DNA from: Isoetes taiwanensis | Taxonomy: Eukaryota > Streptophyta > Lycopodiopsida > Isoetales > Isoetaceae | Direction of reading: 5' to 3' | DNA length: 64,000 bases | Assembly: GCA_021234155.1 (NCBI GenBank) | Contig: JAJEKV010000014.1 | Coordinates: forward strand, 642,949 to 706,948 | In this document: one piece after another, positions 44,270 to 56,632 of the stretch | Position numbering within the stretch: the first letter of the stretch is position 1 | How the letters are laid out: every line of letters starts with the position of its first letter | Made by a program: the position numbers and the translations under genes | The notes under the pieces: model-generated | The model's database searches: none | The model's input: the letters and a program-made list of their open reading frames with translations, nothing else | What the model was told of the DNA's origin: nothing

Positions 44270-45760
44270 TCAAACCACACTTGCAATATCGGCAAGGGTT
44301 GAGTTTATGTTGTCCATGACATCCTTCTCAACCTCTTCTTCATTGCCTTGCAAGTTCTGTTGCCCCGCATCATTCCCATCATTCTTTTGACCTCTCCCTC
44401 TCAAAGGATACTTTCTAGTAACCTTGGCTTTGGTCCGAGCAGTTTGCTTTGGCCTTGCCACCTCCTTTCTTTTGCTAGTCTCTTCTTTATTCAATGTCTT
44501 CTTTTCCTTCCATGTCTTCTTCACAACCACATCAGCTTTTTTTTTTTTTATCTTGCTTTTGCTTCTTCCGGTTGGAGTGTGAAGACATACTCAATCTCCT
44601 CATCACAGGCGACCTTTGTTTCTTCTGAAATTTCTTTGCCACTTCTTAAGCTGCATTGGGGTCACCTTTCTTTGAACATTCTACGTTTCAATATCAGAAT
44701 CATCCCTGACATGTCTCAACCTTCTCAATCTGCTAGTAGAAGGGGACTTCAATTGGTCAGATTGCACATCTACTACATCTTCAATTGCCCGACCTGTATT
44801 TGATCCCCAAATCTGATTTCTTGAAACTTAATCTAGGATCAAAGGAAGCAACCTGCTCAAGCGCCTTGAGAATGCTCAAGCCAAGCTCAACATAAAGGTC
44901 TTCGGGAACTAGGCATTCACATTTCAAACATTTGCCTTCCTTTAACAAGGCGGCACACATCACATGATATTCATGTGAGCAATCAAGAATTAAAGAAAGC
45001 TTGTACTTATCGGAAATCCCAAACCACAAGCATTACAAAAATTTTGTAAAAACACGGAAGATTTCTCTTGATGGTGTTGATGCGAGAAAGTTGAATTCTT
45101 GATGTCTCCTAGACTGTCAAGGTTTTTGCATATTCCTTGGTGCCTTGATGTCACCATCCGGTTGAATTAATTACGCCTCCAAATTTCCCTTCTTCAAAAT
45201 CAGATCACGGATCTCCAGTGCATAATGACTCCATGGACTCTGCGGCATACTCCTCAAATATTAACTTTCTCTCTCCAACTCCTTTATTTCTGTTCTACTT
45301 CTCATGAATGAGCAGGCCCTCTTTCAACAAGCGGTGATTTCAATTGTTCCATCTTTGTGTGTTTTTTTTGGTTAGCCTTTTTAAAAATTTTGTCATTTGA
45401 CTTTTCTTAATTTTGCCGGGCTAACAACTATATCCTGCATTTCTTTTTCCATCGAGTTTTCTTGATCATAAGTTTTTCAGATTCTCTGTCACTATCTGTA
45501 GATTAGGTTTCAAGTTTGTCCGATCAAGTTTACTACTTGCTACCTCTTTTGCTGGCGAGGCTTTGAATCAATTTCTTGTTTCTCTTTAAAACCACGAACT
45601 CTCGGCCTGCTATATGCACGTAAACCATAACACATGCACCATATGCAGCCCAATTGATTTGATGGCCTTCGGGATCTTCAAGACCTTCTTGGCAATTTTC
45701 CCAAGCAAATGCAAGGGCAAATTGCTTCACGACTTCATTGTTTGAAACCCCATCACGGAT
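44270..45760 (-). pseudogene. Further minus-strand coding-like segments in the transposon
   Basis: Three blocks. 45533-45730 gives KQFALAFAWENCQEG, then INWAAYGACVMVYVHIAGRE. 44781-45029 gives LILDCSHEYHVMCAALLKEG, then KCLKCECLVPEDLYVELG, a cysteine/histidine pattern resembling a small RING-like or zinc-binding fold. 44270-44530 is lysine-rich with ARPKQTARTKAKVTRKY. They may be exons of the same captured gene as the FCP1-like domain or a second transposon protein. I do not recognise the product. Confidence 0.35.
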
Positions 45761-46328
45761 AAAGAATCCTTAACAAACTGTCCAATTTGGCCTTGGATGT
45801 GGTGAATAGCAAAGCAACTTTAGTGCCGACCTTCGACTTGGAATCGAGGGGTTCTTGCCAAACCGATTCCCAATTGTTCTTGTGTAACATTATTAGCCAA
45901 TTGAATCTGCTCGAGGCTGCAAACCATGGTTTGAAAAAGTGTATCCTTTCGAAATCCTCACCAGAATGCCTCCTCTACCATTGTAATCGATTCCACGAAT
46001 GTAAGTTCGGATAATTGATCTATGATGTGAGCGGGAGAAAAACAGAGCAAAAGAAACACAAATTGGGATAAAAAAAAAGGAAGGTGCCTGGAAGCTAGGA
46101 GCGCGCGGGAACCGAGGTCGAGATTGTGGGAGGTATAACTACGGGTTGCTAAGTGCTTGGAAGTGCTTTAGGTGCTAAGTGCTTTCGCATTTTTTTGGGT
46201 AGCATTACCATATTTACACCCAAGGACGGAACTTGATCCAATTCAAAATCTGAGAATCTTGATTTGCCTCTCATTGTTGGTTGCGTGCCTATTCCTTTTT
46301 AGAGGAAATCAGGAGTGCATTTAGCTCA

Positions 46329-47905
46329 TGTGATGTTCCACGTATTTATATGCCTTTTTAGGTATAAATACATGACACGTCACTATGAATAATTAATGGT
46401 GCATTAATTATTCATAAGCTAAGGTTAGCTATGTTAACTCATTAATTAAAAAGGTGGAAACCTAACCCTAAACCCTAATTCTAATTTAGGATTTAACCTA
46501 ATATTAAAAAGACTAAAATACTAAATTACTTATAGCATTGACACTTGGCCCAAATCGATTGGGCAAGGGAGAGTTGCTAACTTGGGACACTCAAATTGGG
46601 CCTTCCAACCCCCAATTTACCCCAATTCAATTTGGGAGCAATTGGAGAAGGAGGAGGAGCTTATTCAACCAGCAGGGCATGGAGAACCTAAGAGATGGGA
46701 GATCTGTTCAAATACCGGTTAGTAGGCTTAGTTAGCTTGAGATTTTAGTTAGGAACTAACCCTTGCTTGTTAGATGGATGATTAGTCTCTCTATTTTATG
46801 TTCTAGATGAGATTATGATGGATGTATTAGATATGAATGCTCTCTCCTTTTTTTTTTCCCTCCTGTGATATGCTCCTAGCTAGAACCCCTTAAATCCCAT
46901 TAGATGCGGCCTGTGCATAAGAGCCCACCGGGCTGTAGATGTTATGATGTGGTTTAGCACCAAATAATGGTTACTGCTGGTGAAGTGGGGGCGGAGCCTT
47001 GCTGAGCGTGGCTACTGGGGCTCCTACAGTATGCTAGACTTATAGTCGGTCACTAAGTGTGGGCCAGGTATTGGTCTGACACCTCTTGGGTCGCAGGATA
47101 CGTGCCTATAAGAACGTCCTGGGCTCGGTATAGGTTTAGAGGGGTAAGTCGGGTATGGATGCATGTGCACCTGGGTGGCACGTATGCTCTAGCACACCCA
47201 TGGAACCACTGTGATTCTGGAGGGGATTCATCCCTTTCCTGCCATCGGACCGGGGAGATGTAACTTGGAGTAGTCTCATAGCGTGACTCCATGAAATTAC
47301 GTCTCCGACAGGTTATAACCATGCCATTGCATGATCCAGAGGGGCGGATGGAGTGGACTACCCTAGCTACTGTTCTATGCCAGCCAATGCCATTATAATT
47401 ATTCCATCTGCAGTTATCCAGAGACCATAGCCCCCACGAGTCTGAATCCTCATTTATGGTGCATTCCCTTTGTTATGTTGGTATTTTGTTGTTATTTGTA
47501 TTGATGATGATGGGCCACCCTTCATGGTGGCATATTACTTATTTGTATTGTTGCCAGGCCAGGTGCTGTAACGTTCCTAACCGACATGCCCTTAACCAAC
47601 TGGGCAAAACCGTCTAGACGTTTATGAGTAGTCGCTTCTACCCATTTATGCCGGTGTCTCGGGAACGCCCCACAGGCACATTCAAGGTTCGAATACTCGA
47701 GCGGTCTACCATGGGCCCGTTACAGGTGCTAACATGTATGTGCACTTCTGCTATATAGGATTCCCATAGAAGGCATGGGACGAATGACACCTATGTGTCC
47801 TTCGCCCGGACACTTGGCCATCACAAGTGATCTGCGTCAGACGGAGGGCCTTTTCGTGGTGATAGAGTCGCCATGGGAGGGGAATTTCCCTTATTTATAC
47901 AAGAA
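46329..47905 (+). mobile_element. Solo LTR related to the 8.7- and 33.6-kb LTRs, 3'-truncated
   Basis: It starts TGTGATGTTCCACG with a ~55-bp terminal palindrome and contains ATGCGGCCTGTGCA, GACACCTCTTGGGT and TTCCCATAGAAGGCATGGG. It stops being alignable near 47905 (GAGGGGAATTTCCC), before the CGATGGGAGCATCG end seen in the others, and passes into ACAAGAAATTTATCGCGGC, a repeat also at 22256. It carries an insertion at 47568-47722. Confidence 0.75.
47568..47722 (+). mobile_element. 155-bp insertion with tRNA-like boxes
   Basis: It is flanked by an 8-bp duplication CAGGTGCT (47560-47567 and 47723-47730). The ends are GTAACG and CGTTA(C), inverted. Inside are A-box-like TGCCCTTAACCAACTGGGC and B-box-like GGTTCGAATAC. 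The related LTR at 10.9-12.0 kb has the empty site (GTGCTTGGTGCTAAC). It could be a tiny SINE or a MITE. Confidence 0.7.
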
Positions 47906-50642
47906 ATTTATCGCGGCGGCTCAACCCCTCATCTTTTGCTAATCCACTTACTGGCCGAAATATTGTCGAATTGAGAGTGTGCACCAATTTAAGAGTACTC
48001 AAGATTTGAACTCATACAATTGCCTTGTGTTCCTGTTGAATATGAATATTGCTGCTTTAATCTCAGGCTATTGAAGCATCAATATTGGTAAAAGTGAGAA
48101 TATGAAGTGAGAAAAGTGCATCTTTCACACATTGGCAACATATATGTATGAGCAATCCATATACAAAGTATTGTAGAAAATATGTGTATTGTTCGAGGGA
48201 GCCAAGGTCTAGAACATATTAAAAGCGTCAGATGTAAAGGACGACCAGGCTATTTTTTGCCTTTTCGACCAATAGCAAATTGATGCATATCCAGATTCTT
48301 TTCGTGAATCTGCCTTGCTAATGTTGCACCTCCGCCTAACAGGGTCGGGCCCCTTTCCTAGACCAGAAAATCGCCTAGAGGGCCATTTCCCTATACGAAA
48401 TACAATAGAATTATATGTATTATCAGAACATATGTGTACATTGCACAACCTTCTTGCATCTGAGATTAATTTACAAAGTTACAGATCAAAACCAAATAGT
48501 GATAACACCCTAGCTCCACTACTCTATCTTCGCAAGGAATGCAAAGCATGGTCTGTGTCATTGAAGCCATATGAAAATTTTCGGAATCTGAAGAACACCA
48601 AATGGTCTTATTTTATTTAGAAAATGGGCTCATTTGAATGCCTGCCTGCTGCACAAATAAGAATTTTTTTATGAACTTCAAGAAACCATGTTCAAGTAAA
48701 TTTTGAAAACTCGGATGCCTACCTGTAGTAGAATACTCCACTAAGGCACAAAATAATGATAAATAACTATACTGAGTCAGAGATATTTAAGTTGCTAATA
48801 AACTGCGCCAACAAATCTGGAAAAGGATGTGCTTTATTTGTTAATCTGCAGAAAAATATGATCTACCATCCATGCAGAAAGTTTTACCAATCAAATTTTG
48901 GCAGTGCATCAGCCGTATAAAGTAAAGAATTACATCCCTTTCTTGAACCAATAATGGTCCCAATGTTTATCCATCAACAAAGGAGGCTTGGAAGAATCCC
49001 AAATTCTCTGATCTGCTGCAATTCATTTACCTGCCATGTTGTTGTATCAATGCACCAGGCTATTACATATGCTCTCAATTTCAGGGGCATTCAAGCAAAT
49101 GACATAGTTGTTGGATTGGTTACAAAAGATCGGACCTGTACATTAATTACTTGATACAAAGCCACCTCCTATCTATGTCCAAAACTAGACGTGGCGACAT
49201 AACCTGGAGATGGAAGCTCTAAATCAAAATACAGGCCCATACCAGAAGAATGGTTGTCTTCAGCTGTCAGCCGTAAGAGAAAATTTAATCACTGCTCAAG
49301 AGCTCATGTGTCTTACCAAGAAGCAGCATCTGCAAGCACAAGCAGACAATCGTTAGGTGGGCCAAGTACAAATTCAATAGCATAGAAATGGTACGTGTTT
49401 TGGGTTCTGTGAACTAGGGCTCTGCGCTCTGTGCCCTAGGGCTCTGTCTTTGAACTGTAACATGAAGAAATCGGTGCAATCAAGCAAGGACGACCAAGAA
49501 ACACTGATTTATTGGAAAAACCTTCCTTCTTTTTTAACAAAAAGAAATACCAAGCTCTTCAACGGCGCCATTGATTGCCTCCAGAACAAAAAAAATATTC
49601 TCTGGTCAAAATAATTTTCATGTAACATCAACCTCCAGAAATGAAACGTCTTCTGCGCCAAATCCGCCTGCATGCTGCAACACAGAGTCAAGCAAGGTAG
49701 GTATGTTGCAGCAAAAATATCAAGCCCCCCCGATCCAGTCCTGTTTGTCGCTGCTCACGGATTCCACAGATCCGACCACGTTTGTTGTTGGTGAACAGCT
49801 TGATCCGGCATAGGAGGTCGCGTGTTGGCGGACAGCTTGATCCGGTAGGAGGTCGCGACAGGTTACAGGATCAGACGTTTTCAAGAAAACGTGTCAACAT
49901 AGATTGCGGCGCAGAAAAATTCAGGGGAACAAAAACAAAAATGACAAATTCAAGAATGCATTATATCTTCTTTTTTATTTTGGGATGGGGTTGGGAACCG
50001 TGCCAGGGAACGCCGCATGTTACGCCGCATGCGGCGTTCCCTTTCATCTTGCGGCTCCCCTACGGCTCCCCTGCCGAAACTTGAGTTGCCAGAATTAATG
50101 CCAATTCAAATTGGCCGAGATATTCGATGCAATGTCCCTCCCTCCTACGAATTTCTCTCGGTTTTTTGCTCTCTCATCTTCGCGCCTCACTGGATCGTCT
50201 GATTCTTGAGCTGTTTGGATCGTCATATGGTGAGTCCAGATTGTATAACTCAACAAGTTTACTCTAATGGTTTGCGGAAAACTTTTGGTCTCGATGGTCT
50301 TTCTCTCCTCTATACCTCCTTTGATCAATTTTCTTGCAGAAAGACGTCAATGTTCCGCTCTTATTTGCAAGTTCGAACTTCCTTTGCACTTTTACAATAT
50401 GGAGCGCATTTTTATATGCTCACACATTTTGTGCAAACGTTCACAATATGCTTGGCGCATTAGATCAATTAATCGGCTTGCTTAGCCAGAAAAGAGGCTT
50501 TCAGTGCTTTCTTAGCTTTAGAAAGATCAGAAAAAAATGGAGTTATCAAATCGGCTTCAATTTTTAGGCATTTTTATTATTCAATAGGCCAAGTTGTGGC
50601 AAGCATCTGAATATGCACTCTTCTCATATTTCTCTCTGTTTC
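47906..50642. other. Intergenic
   Basis: No supportable gene. It includes a degraded tRNA-like repeat at about 47909-48070 (AAGATTTGAACTCATACAAT...TTGCCTTGTG, as at 22440) and a GC-rich palindrome CGCCGCATGCGGCG near 50022-50035. Pyrimidine-rich sequence near 50140-50220 is followed by ATATG|GTGAGT, a good splice donor, so a transcribed 5' leader is possible. Confidence 0.4.
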
Positions 50643-51190
50643 ATGTCTTCTGAGCCATTGTTGGAGCTTTACAAAATCGTGCAGAGACAGAGGTAAAATG
50701 CACTGACCCATCTATACTAAAACGTGATTCAGTATTCTTACTCATCTCCGATTCTTAGTTTGGCACTAAAATGTCATTCAATCATTCTTATTCATCTCTA
50801 TTTCTTAGTTTGGCACTATTTCTCGCCTCAAAAAACAAAGAGAGGATCATATTATTTATCAGTAACTTCGTTTCTTGGGAACTCGGTATATCAAGAAACG
50901 AAGCAGCTCAACATTTCTTTGAATAGGTTAGCGTATGGGCGGTTTTCCAGCTCTTTCTCTTCTATTGTAGTTTTAGCATTTGAAGCGTGTCCTTTGTTAA
51001 TCGTTACTTCCTTGCGGTGTTACCCGTGATAGCAACAGGTTGGAGATTCAAGGAAGTGCTAAAATGGTAAAATGGTTTTGGAGATGCCTCTTACATGTTC
51101 TAAAAGCTTATTCTCTTTTTTCAGAAGAAGCTTCCAGTTTCTTTAGTGAAGTATCCGCATCTGAGGTTAGATCTGAAGAGCGAAATAGAG
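50643..51190 (+). CDS. Possible split gene, two short exons, uncertain
   Basis: ATGTCTTCTGAGCC at 50643 opens MSSEPLLELYKIVQRQR, ending at a donor AG|GTAAAA (50694). A strong acceptor (TTCTCTTTTTTCAG, about 51111-51124) precedes a segment that reads KKLPVSLVKYPHLRLDLKSE in one frame and ends at AG|GTAAAT (51190). Both read like real coding exons, but the exon phases I infer do not join without a small correction, and I cannot find later exons. The function is unknown. Confidence 0.25.
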
Positions 51191-54100
51191 GTAAATGGTG
51201 AAGCTCGGGCTATGGCAAAACCGGGTCGCTACGGTTGGTTTGTGCAAAACGATATACTGGTAGAGATCACATGCAAAGAAACTCATTTCAATGCTAAGGG
51301 ATTTTAGATATAAACTAAATATTGGTATCCCCGAGAAGCTATTGTGAAGCCTGTCATTAGCCAAAGAAGGATTTGGAGGTGACAACAAAATAGGTTTCAT
51401 CTCCTTAAAATTTTTAGAGTAAATCTCCATTCGATGCTATTGTTCGTAATTACGAGATTCAGAGTCTGCACGCTAACGAAGTTTCGGCTTTCAATTTCAT
51501 CTCTATTGCTTTTGAGTTGGGTTAAAATAACTATTGGAGCTTATCTTTGTTTCTCTTTTGTGCTTTCTTCCATGGTTTGTTTTGCCTCCCTTAAATCTAG
51601 CTGCAACAAATGATGGGAAGGAGCTTCAATTGCGTGATTTATAAGTATTGGCTGTTATGGTGATCATGCAGAAACTTTGATGCCCATTGGATTGGGAAAA
51701 TGAAGCCACACAAATACTTCTACCATTGATCAATTAGTGACGATTTAAAACTGATTTCTGAACTTCCAGACCATGATCGCAATGCGTATATTGTATTTGT
51801 TGTGTTCAGGGTAATAGACAACATGGATTCTTTTGATAATCGATGACTCCTGTTATCATAACAAGCCATTTGAGTGGTGTATCTATTGGCAAGGGCTGTT
51901 ACCTAAATTTTTCCCACTCATTCTTTCCCTTTTTCGATCTTCATTCCCTTCCGGTATATTGATAGTTTGTTTTTCTTATTGTTCATTTGCAGAGTATTTG
52001 ATGGGCTCATACTATTATAACAAGCCATTTGACTCGCGCATCTACTGCCAAGGACAACAAATTTCCTGTCTATGAAGGTTTCTCACATCTTCTCCACTCA
52101 TTCTCATTCTTTTTTCTTGAAACAATTTCTTTATTCCATCTTCAATCCCTTTCAATCTTTTCATAGTTTGTTTTTCTTAGTGTTCATTTGCAGAGTATTA
52201 TTATACATGTGCTTGAGGCAAAGTGACATAATTTTGTTCTTAAAAATTATGCATCTATTGGATCCTGGACTAGATTCATACAGGATGGTCACGTTATGCT
52301 TTGGGAGCAAGGACTTCCAAGTAAAAGTTTGTTCTTCTCATGTTTAACCTATAAAATTCAGATCCTATTGTTAGAAATGCAATACATGTCCATGAACAAT
52401 GATTATAGGGATTGTTGTCTAAGAGGTATTTTTAAGGCATTTGCAGATCATGTTTATTAAAAGTGTTATTTCCACCGTATTGAAGATCGTAGTGGCAAAT
52501 ACAGTTTGGTGCATGCATTCTATTTATGCTCAGTGCAGGGCATAATAAGTCCTGCACTTTTATAATTGCTATTCAGTTCTACTCTTTAATACCTTTAGGT
52601 TTTCACTGTTAACACCTTTACAATGATATACGCTGTTACAACCATTTAGGAATCATAAGGTTTTGTCACCTTTGGGACATCTAAGTAAGTTTACATCTAT
52701 TCCATCTTGAATTTGTCATATTACTTGATTCTTACTTGATTCTGTTTTACAAAAGTTAGCCGCACAGTGGTACAGATTTCAGTGTTGATATTTGCATCAA
52801 GGCTTCATCCAGTTTACATTTGAAACCTACGAGAGACATGATATTTTACCTTGCACATTATGTTGATCAACCATATGCAGAAAAAAAACAGCGAGACAAT
52901 TTTTGGAAGAAATAGTTGTCTAATTATTTCACAAATAAATAGCATTGATATTGATCTGTCTTATGATTAAAATAATGGAAAATATGGCAAATGCCATGCC
53001 GGGATCACGATAATATTTATTATTGTATCTTGCAATCCTTCGTTTACAACAGTTGATGTCCCTTGCTATGCATGTAGCCTAGGCCCTCTTATGTTGTTTA
53101 TTAATTGCTGATGTCACGCACATCATTTATTTCAACACACGCTACAAAAATGGAAGATATTAAAAAAGAACACCTATAAATGTACCATAGAAGTACCTTT
53201 GGGCTTTCTTCTTCTATCATCTTGATATGTGAATGAACCCCTAGACAGTTTTCTGGCGTGGAAGTATCTATTATCACACTCAATTTAAACCTTATCTTAA
53301 ATTTAAGCATTGTGTGGAGGAGGATATGGAGGTATCTATTATCAACTCAATTTAAACCTTATCTCAAATTTAAGCATTAAGCATTGCACTGCATCCTTGG
53401 CCTGATTTAGAATAAAAAATGAACGAAGCTCAATGTCCTCAAAGTACAAAAGGTTTAGGAGCAAACTCTGACTCGAGATAGTCATAATTGTACAAAAGAT
53501 TGACAATGGTTTCGGATTCTAATTCATGCTTAGAGTTGTATGTTTGCTCGAGAGTGGCAAACGTTTTTTTGAGTCCATGCCAATCCACCATCAATATATG
53601 ACATCCTTTGCTATTCTGCTGTATGGATACTATTGTTGGTAAGTTCTGCTAATGACAAGAATTTTAAACAACACTCATTAAGCATGGATGTTCCATCCTT
53701 GGTTTCGACTTGCGCAGTTCACAACCTGGCCACCTCTCACCACCTCTACCGATCCTAAGCATGGCTGGAGTTTGTGGCATCCCTAGCAGAGCTGCTACAA
53801 GCATTTGGTTTGTTTTCAGAACTTGAAATGGGAGATGGTTCAGTTTCTCAGGCTTAAGGCTCTTGGTTCAAAATGCAACATAGCTTCTTGAAGCTTTTGA
53901 TGCATCTAAGCTGCAAAGACTAAGGCACATTCTGATGCTTATCTCGGCAAGCAAATCCGCCTGGAAATCTTTTAATCCGTTGCTGGAAGTTTGGGCAAAT
54001 CCGATGTTATATTGTAAGCACTGAAACCTTCTCAAGTTTTTAAAATTTTTGTAAACATTCGTTCTGGCAGCGTGGCATATATCATTTAGGTTTACGTGTA

Positions 54101-54960
54101 TTTACATTTTAAAATTTCACGAGTCTATGGATTGATGCTGGAGCATGGTTTAGTGGGAAGCCTCAGATAACTAGACTATTCATTTCTGCTGTTAATAGCC
54201 TTTTCTGCTATTTATTGGCAATCCTAAGTGCAGATGCATGTCATTTGGCCTAGCAATGTCGCAGAACCAGATTTGCAGATCAAGATATAATCATCAACAA
54301 TCAATGGTACTATCTAGAGTTTACACAGGTATATGATCTACGCATTTTAAAATACAGGAATTGAAGATTGTATGCCACTTGGACTGTGATAATTGTATGC
54401 CACTTGGAAAATACTGCTGTAGAATACTGTGCTGGAAAAGTAAGGAGAAGCAAAAGACATCGGAATTGGCAAGGTAAGGAAAGGCAAGCCTAACCAGGAA
54501 AACTAAACTAATCTAACTTCATGCAGGATGCCAACATTCTTCACTGATATTCAAGCAATGCTCCCATCTCTGTTAGAGGAATACAAATTGCCAAAACTTA
54601 ACATTTATTTACATCTTTAACCCGTGGAACTACATATGCCCATATGAGATAGAGTTTAACGCAACATGTTATAACATTCCCAAGAGATTTTACAATATAA
54701 AAAATGTCATGCTTTCCAACCTTATTGGTTTCCAGATTAACATATGCCTCTATACATGTCTGGCATTGCTATGCTCACTCTTCACATATGCACTCACCAG
54801 AACCTCAAAGTGTCTATTTATAAGATCTCAAAAATTGTATCCTTTTAAAGAATGGTTATATGGATAATTTACTAAACCAAGGCACAACTATTATTGCTCG
54901 GTATCGTCATATCATGCAACTCTGTAGAATTCAATAGTTTAGTATTTATGGGTTTAGGGC
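51191..54960. other. AT-rich region with local duplications
   Basis: No gene is recognised. A diverged direct duplication covers about 51845-52025 and 52010-52200 (ATAACAAGCCATTTGA twice; TAGTTTGTTTTTCTTA-TGTTCATTTGCAGAGTATT twice). The TTTGCAG|AG acceptor-like sites suggest possible spliced non-coding or decayed exons. A smaller duplication lies at about 53262-53380 (GGAAGTATCTATTATCA / CAATTTAAACCTTATCT). Confidence 0.45.
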
Positions 54961-55511
54961 TCATGTGTTTAGGAGTTTAGGGTCAAAAGATTCATCATAT
55001 CATGCGACTCTGGCAAATTTAGAATTAAAAACATACTCACACACATCTTCCATACTCACACACATCTTCCATCTCCCATTACAGACACAACCAACATCCA
55101 AATTTTCCACTAGACTCCAATTGCAATTTGTTGACTACGCATTCTTCAACAAACTAAATTACCACAAGCCCCAACCAATACCCTAAATTGTATGTATTCC
55201 TTTACCTCTACCCATTCAATTCCACATGATGAATTTTATTATGCCCAATATCCCTACACCCTTCACACTTGGCACTCAATTACTTCTATGGATACGATTG
55301 CATTTACATGTTTTCATTCCACCTACGAACTCCATTATGTCTATCTGTTCCACACGTCCACGACTAATGCCCGGCATCGCCGGGCACACGTTTCTAGTAT
55401 GTTTAGATGATGGGAGCATCGTATGGATTCGAAGCACATCACAGCTCACATTTTCATGTGTGCTAGAACTGTAACTAAATGGTTTATCACCAATCAATTT
55501 TTAGTTCCACA
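54961..55511 (+). mobile_element. Possible LTR-end relic
   Basis: GATGATGGGAGCATCGTATGG (about 55405-55425) followed by CACATCACAG (55436-55445) matches the conserved 3' end of the LTR family (CGATGGGAGCATCGTA ... GACATCACA). Sequence to the left does not align convincingly, so only a short LTR remnant is supported. Confidence 0.4.
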
Positions 55512-55605
55512 ATGCTCCAAGTTTCATTTTCTTGGTGTGAAATCAGAAGTCTTGGATTTTATGCTCCAAGTTTCATTTTCTTGGTGTGAAATCAGAAGTC
55601 TTGGA
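55512..55605. repeat. Tandem duplication, 49-bp unit x2
   Basis: ATGCTCCAAGTTTCATTTTC and the following 25 bases are repeated exactly at 55561. Confidence 0.85.
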
Positions 55606-56208
55606 AAATCCATGATTATGTACACAAACTTATAGGAACCCGAGAGACCACCCAAGCTGAAACGTTCATCTACTAGTTGGATGTCACACAATTCATAACG
55701 AAGTGATTACGTCATCTGCTTGAGTAGGTACAATAGTTGACATGCCAATGAACACAAATCTTGCCCCCATTCTGTAGGCTAACCTGGTCTAGCATGTTTT
55801 CTACTGAATGCTCGAATTTTGGTAAATACCTCATGCCCTCCTGAAAAAGCTATCTTAGGAATAGTCACTTATATCAGTAATGTATATCCACCTTACAAAA
55901 TATTATAGGCCTGCTCATTTGAAACTCTTCCTATGAGCTTGTTTTTTAAGATGGACTTTTCTAGGTAGCTTGCTCTATATCATCATCAGAGGTATCATTG
56001 TACATGCTTGACTTTTTTCTCATCTTGTATTTTCTAACTTTGGTCAAACCTCATGTAATCTTCTTCTTCTTCTCCAATTTAGAGAGCCCACATTTTTTGT
56101 CAAGATTGTCCCTAGAGATGTAAATGCTGCACCTAGCTTCTCTAGCAGTTGGCATTGTTTTCAAATATTGCAAGGAAGTTAAATACTTAAAATACCTAAA
56201 AGCAGTTG
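55606..56208. other. Intergenic
   Basis: AT-rich, no gene or repeat recognised. Confidence 0.5.
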
Positions 56209-56632
56209 TCATGGAAGCTTTCTCAATCTCGTGGGAGTTGGCCATTGCTACACTGAGCTACATAAAGTTTTCTCAATGTCTATACAAAATTTCATGTTTA
56301 GCTAGTTTGAAAAGATTAAACCAAGATGCTAAATGGAACTGTGAATTGAAGGCCATGAGTGTCAGTACTGGTCTTCATTACTTATTTAGTCCGACGTAAT
56401 AGACGCTCTAACCAAGTTTCATGGAAGTTTTCTCAATCTCGTGGGAGTTGGCCATTGATACACTGCGTTGCATAAAGTTTTCTCAATGTCTATACCGATC
56501 TATACATCTCGTCATGTTTAGCTAGTTTGAAACGATTAAACCAAGATGCCAAATGGAACTATGAATAAGACCACGAGTATCAATATTGATCTTCATCACT
56601 TATATAGTCTGATAGATGCTCTAACCAAGTTT
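56209..56632. repeat. Tandem duplication, about 210-bp unit x2
   Basis: The segment starting CATGGAAGCTTTCTCAATCT at 56209 recurs at about 56420 (CATGGAAGTTTTCTCAATCT) and both end CTCTAACCAAGTTT. The copies differ by scattered substitutions and a small indel, so the duplication is older than the 49-bp one nearby. Confidence 0.8.

Larger units (their letters stand above)
38516..46221 (+). mobile_element. 7.7-kb DNA transposon with captured host sequence
   Basis: Terminal inverted repeats: GGGTGTAAATATGGTAATGC at 38516, and the same sequence inverted ending at 46221, each continuing TACCCAAAAA. Just inside both ends are several AAGTGCTTT/GGTGCT subterminal repeats. The flanks share AAGG (38512-38515 and 46222-46225), a possible 4-bp target duplication. 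Transposase remnants lie on the plus strand (39.7-41.5 kb) and captured gene pieces on the minus strand (43.3-45.8 kb). A ~210-bp internal direct repeat (40430-40640 and 42640-42840) shows an internal duplication. Confidence 0.8.

Noticed and set aside
44420-44470. ARPKQTARTKAKVTRKY as a second histone H3/CENH3 tail
   Set aside because: Context is a lysine-rich transposon frame with no histone fold downstream. The short match is likely compositional, so it is kept only as a low-interest note.
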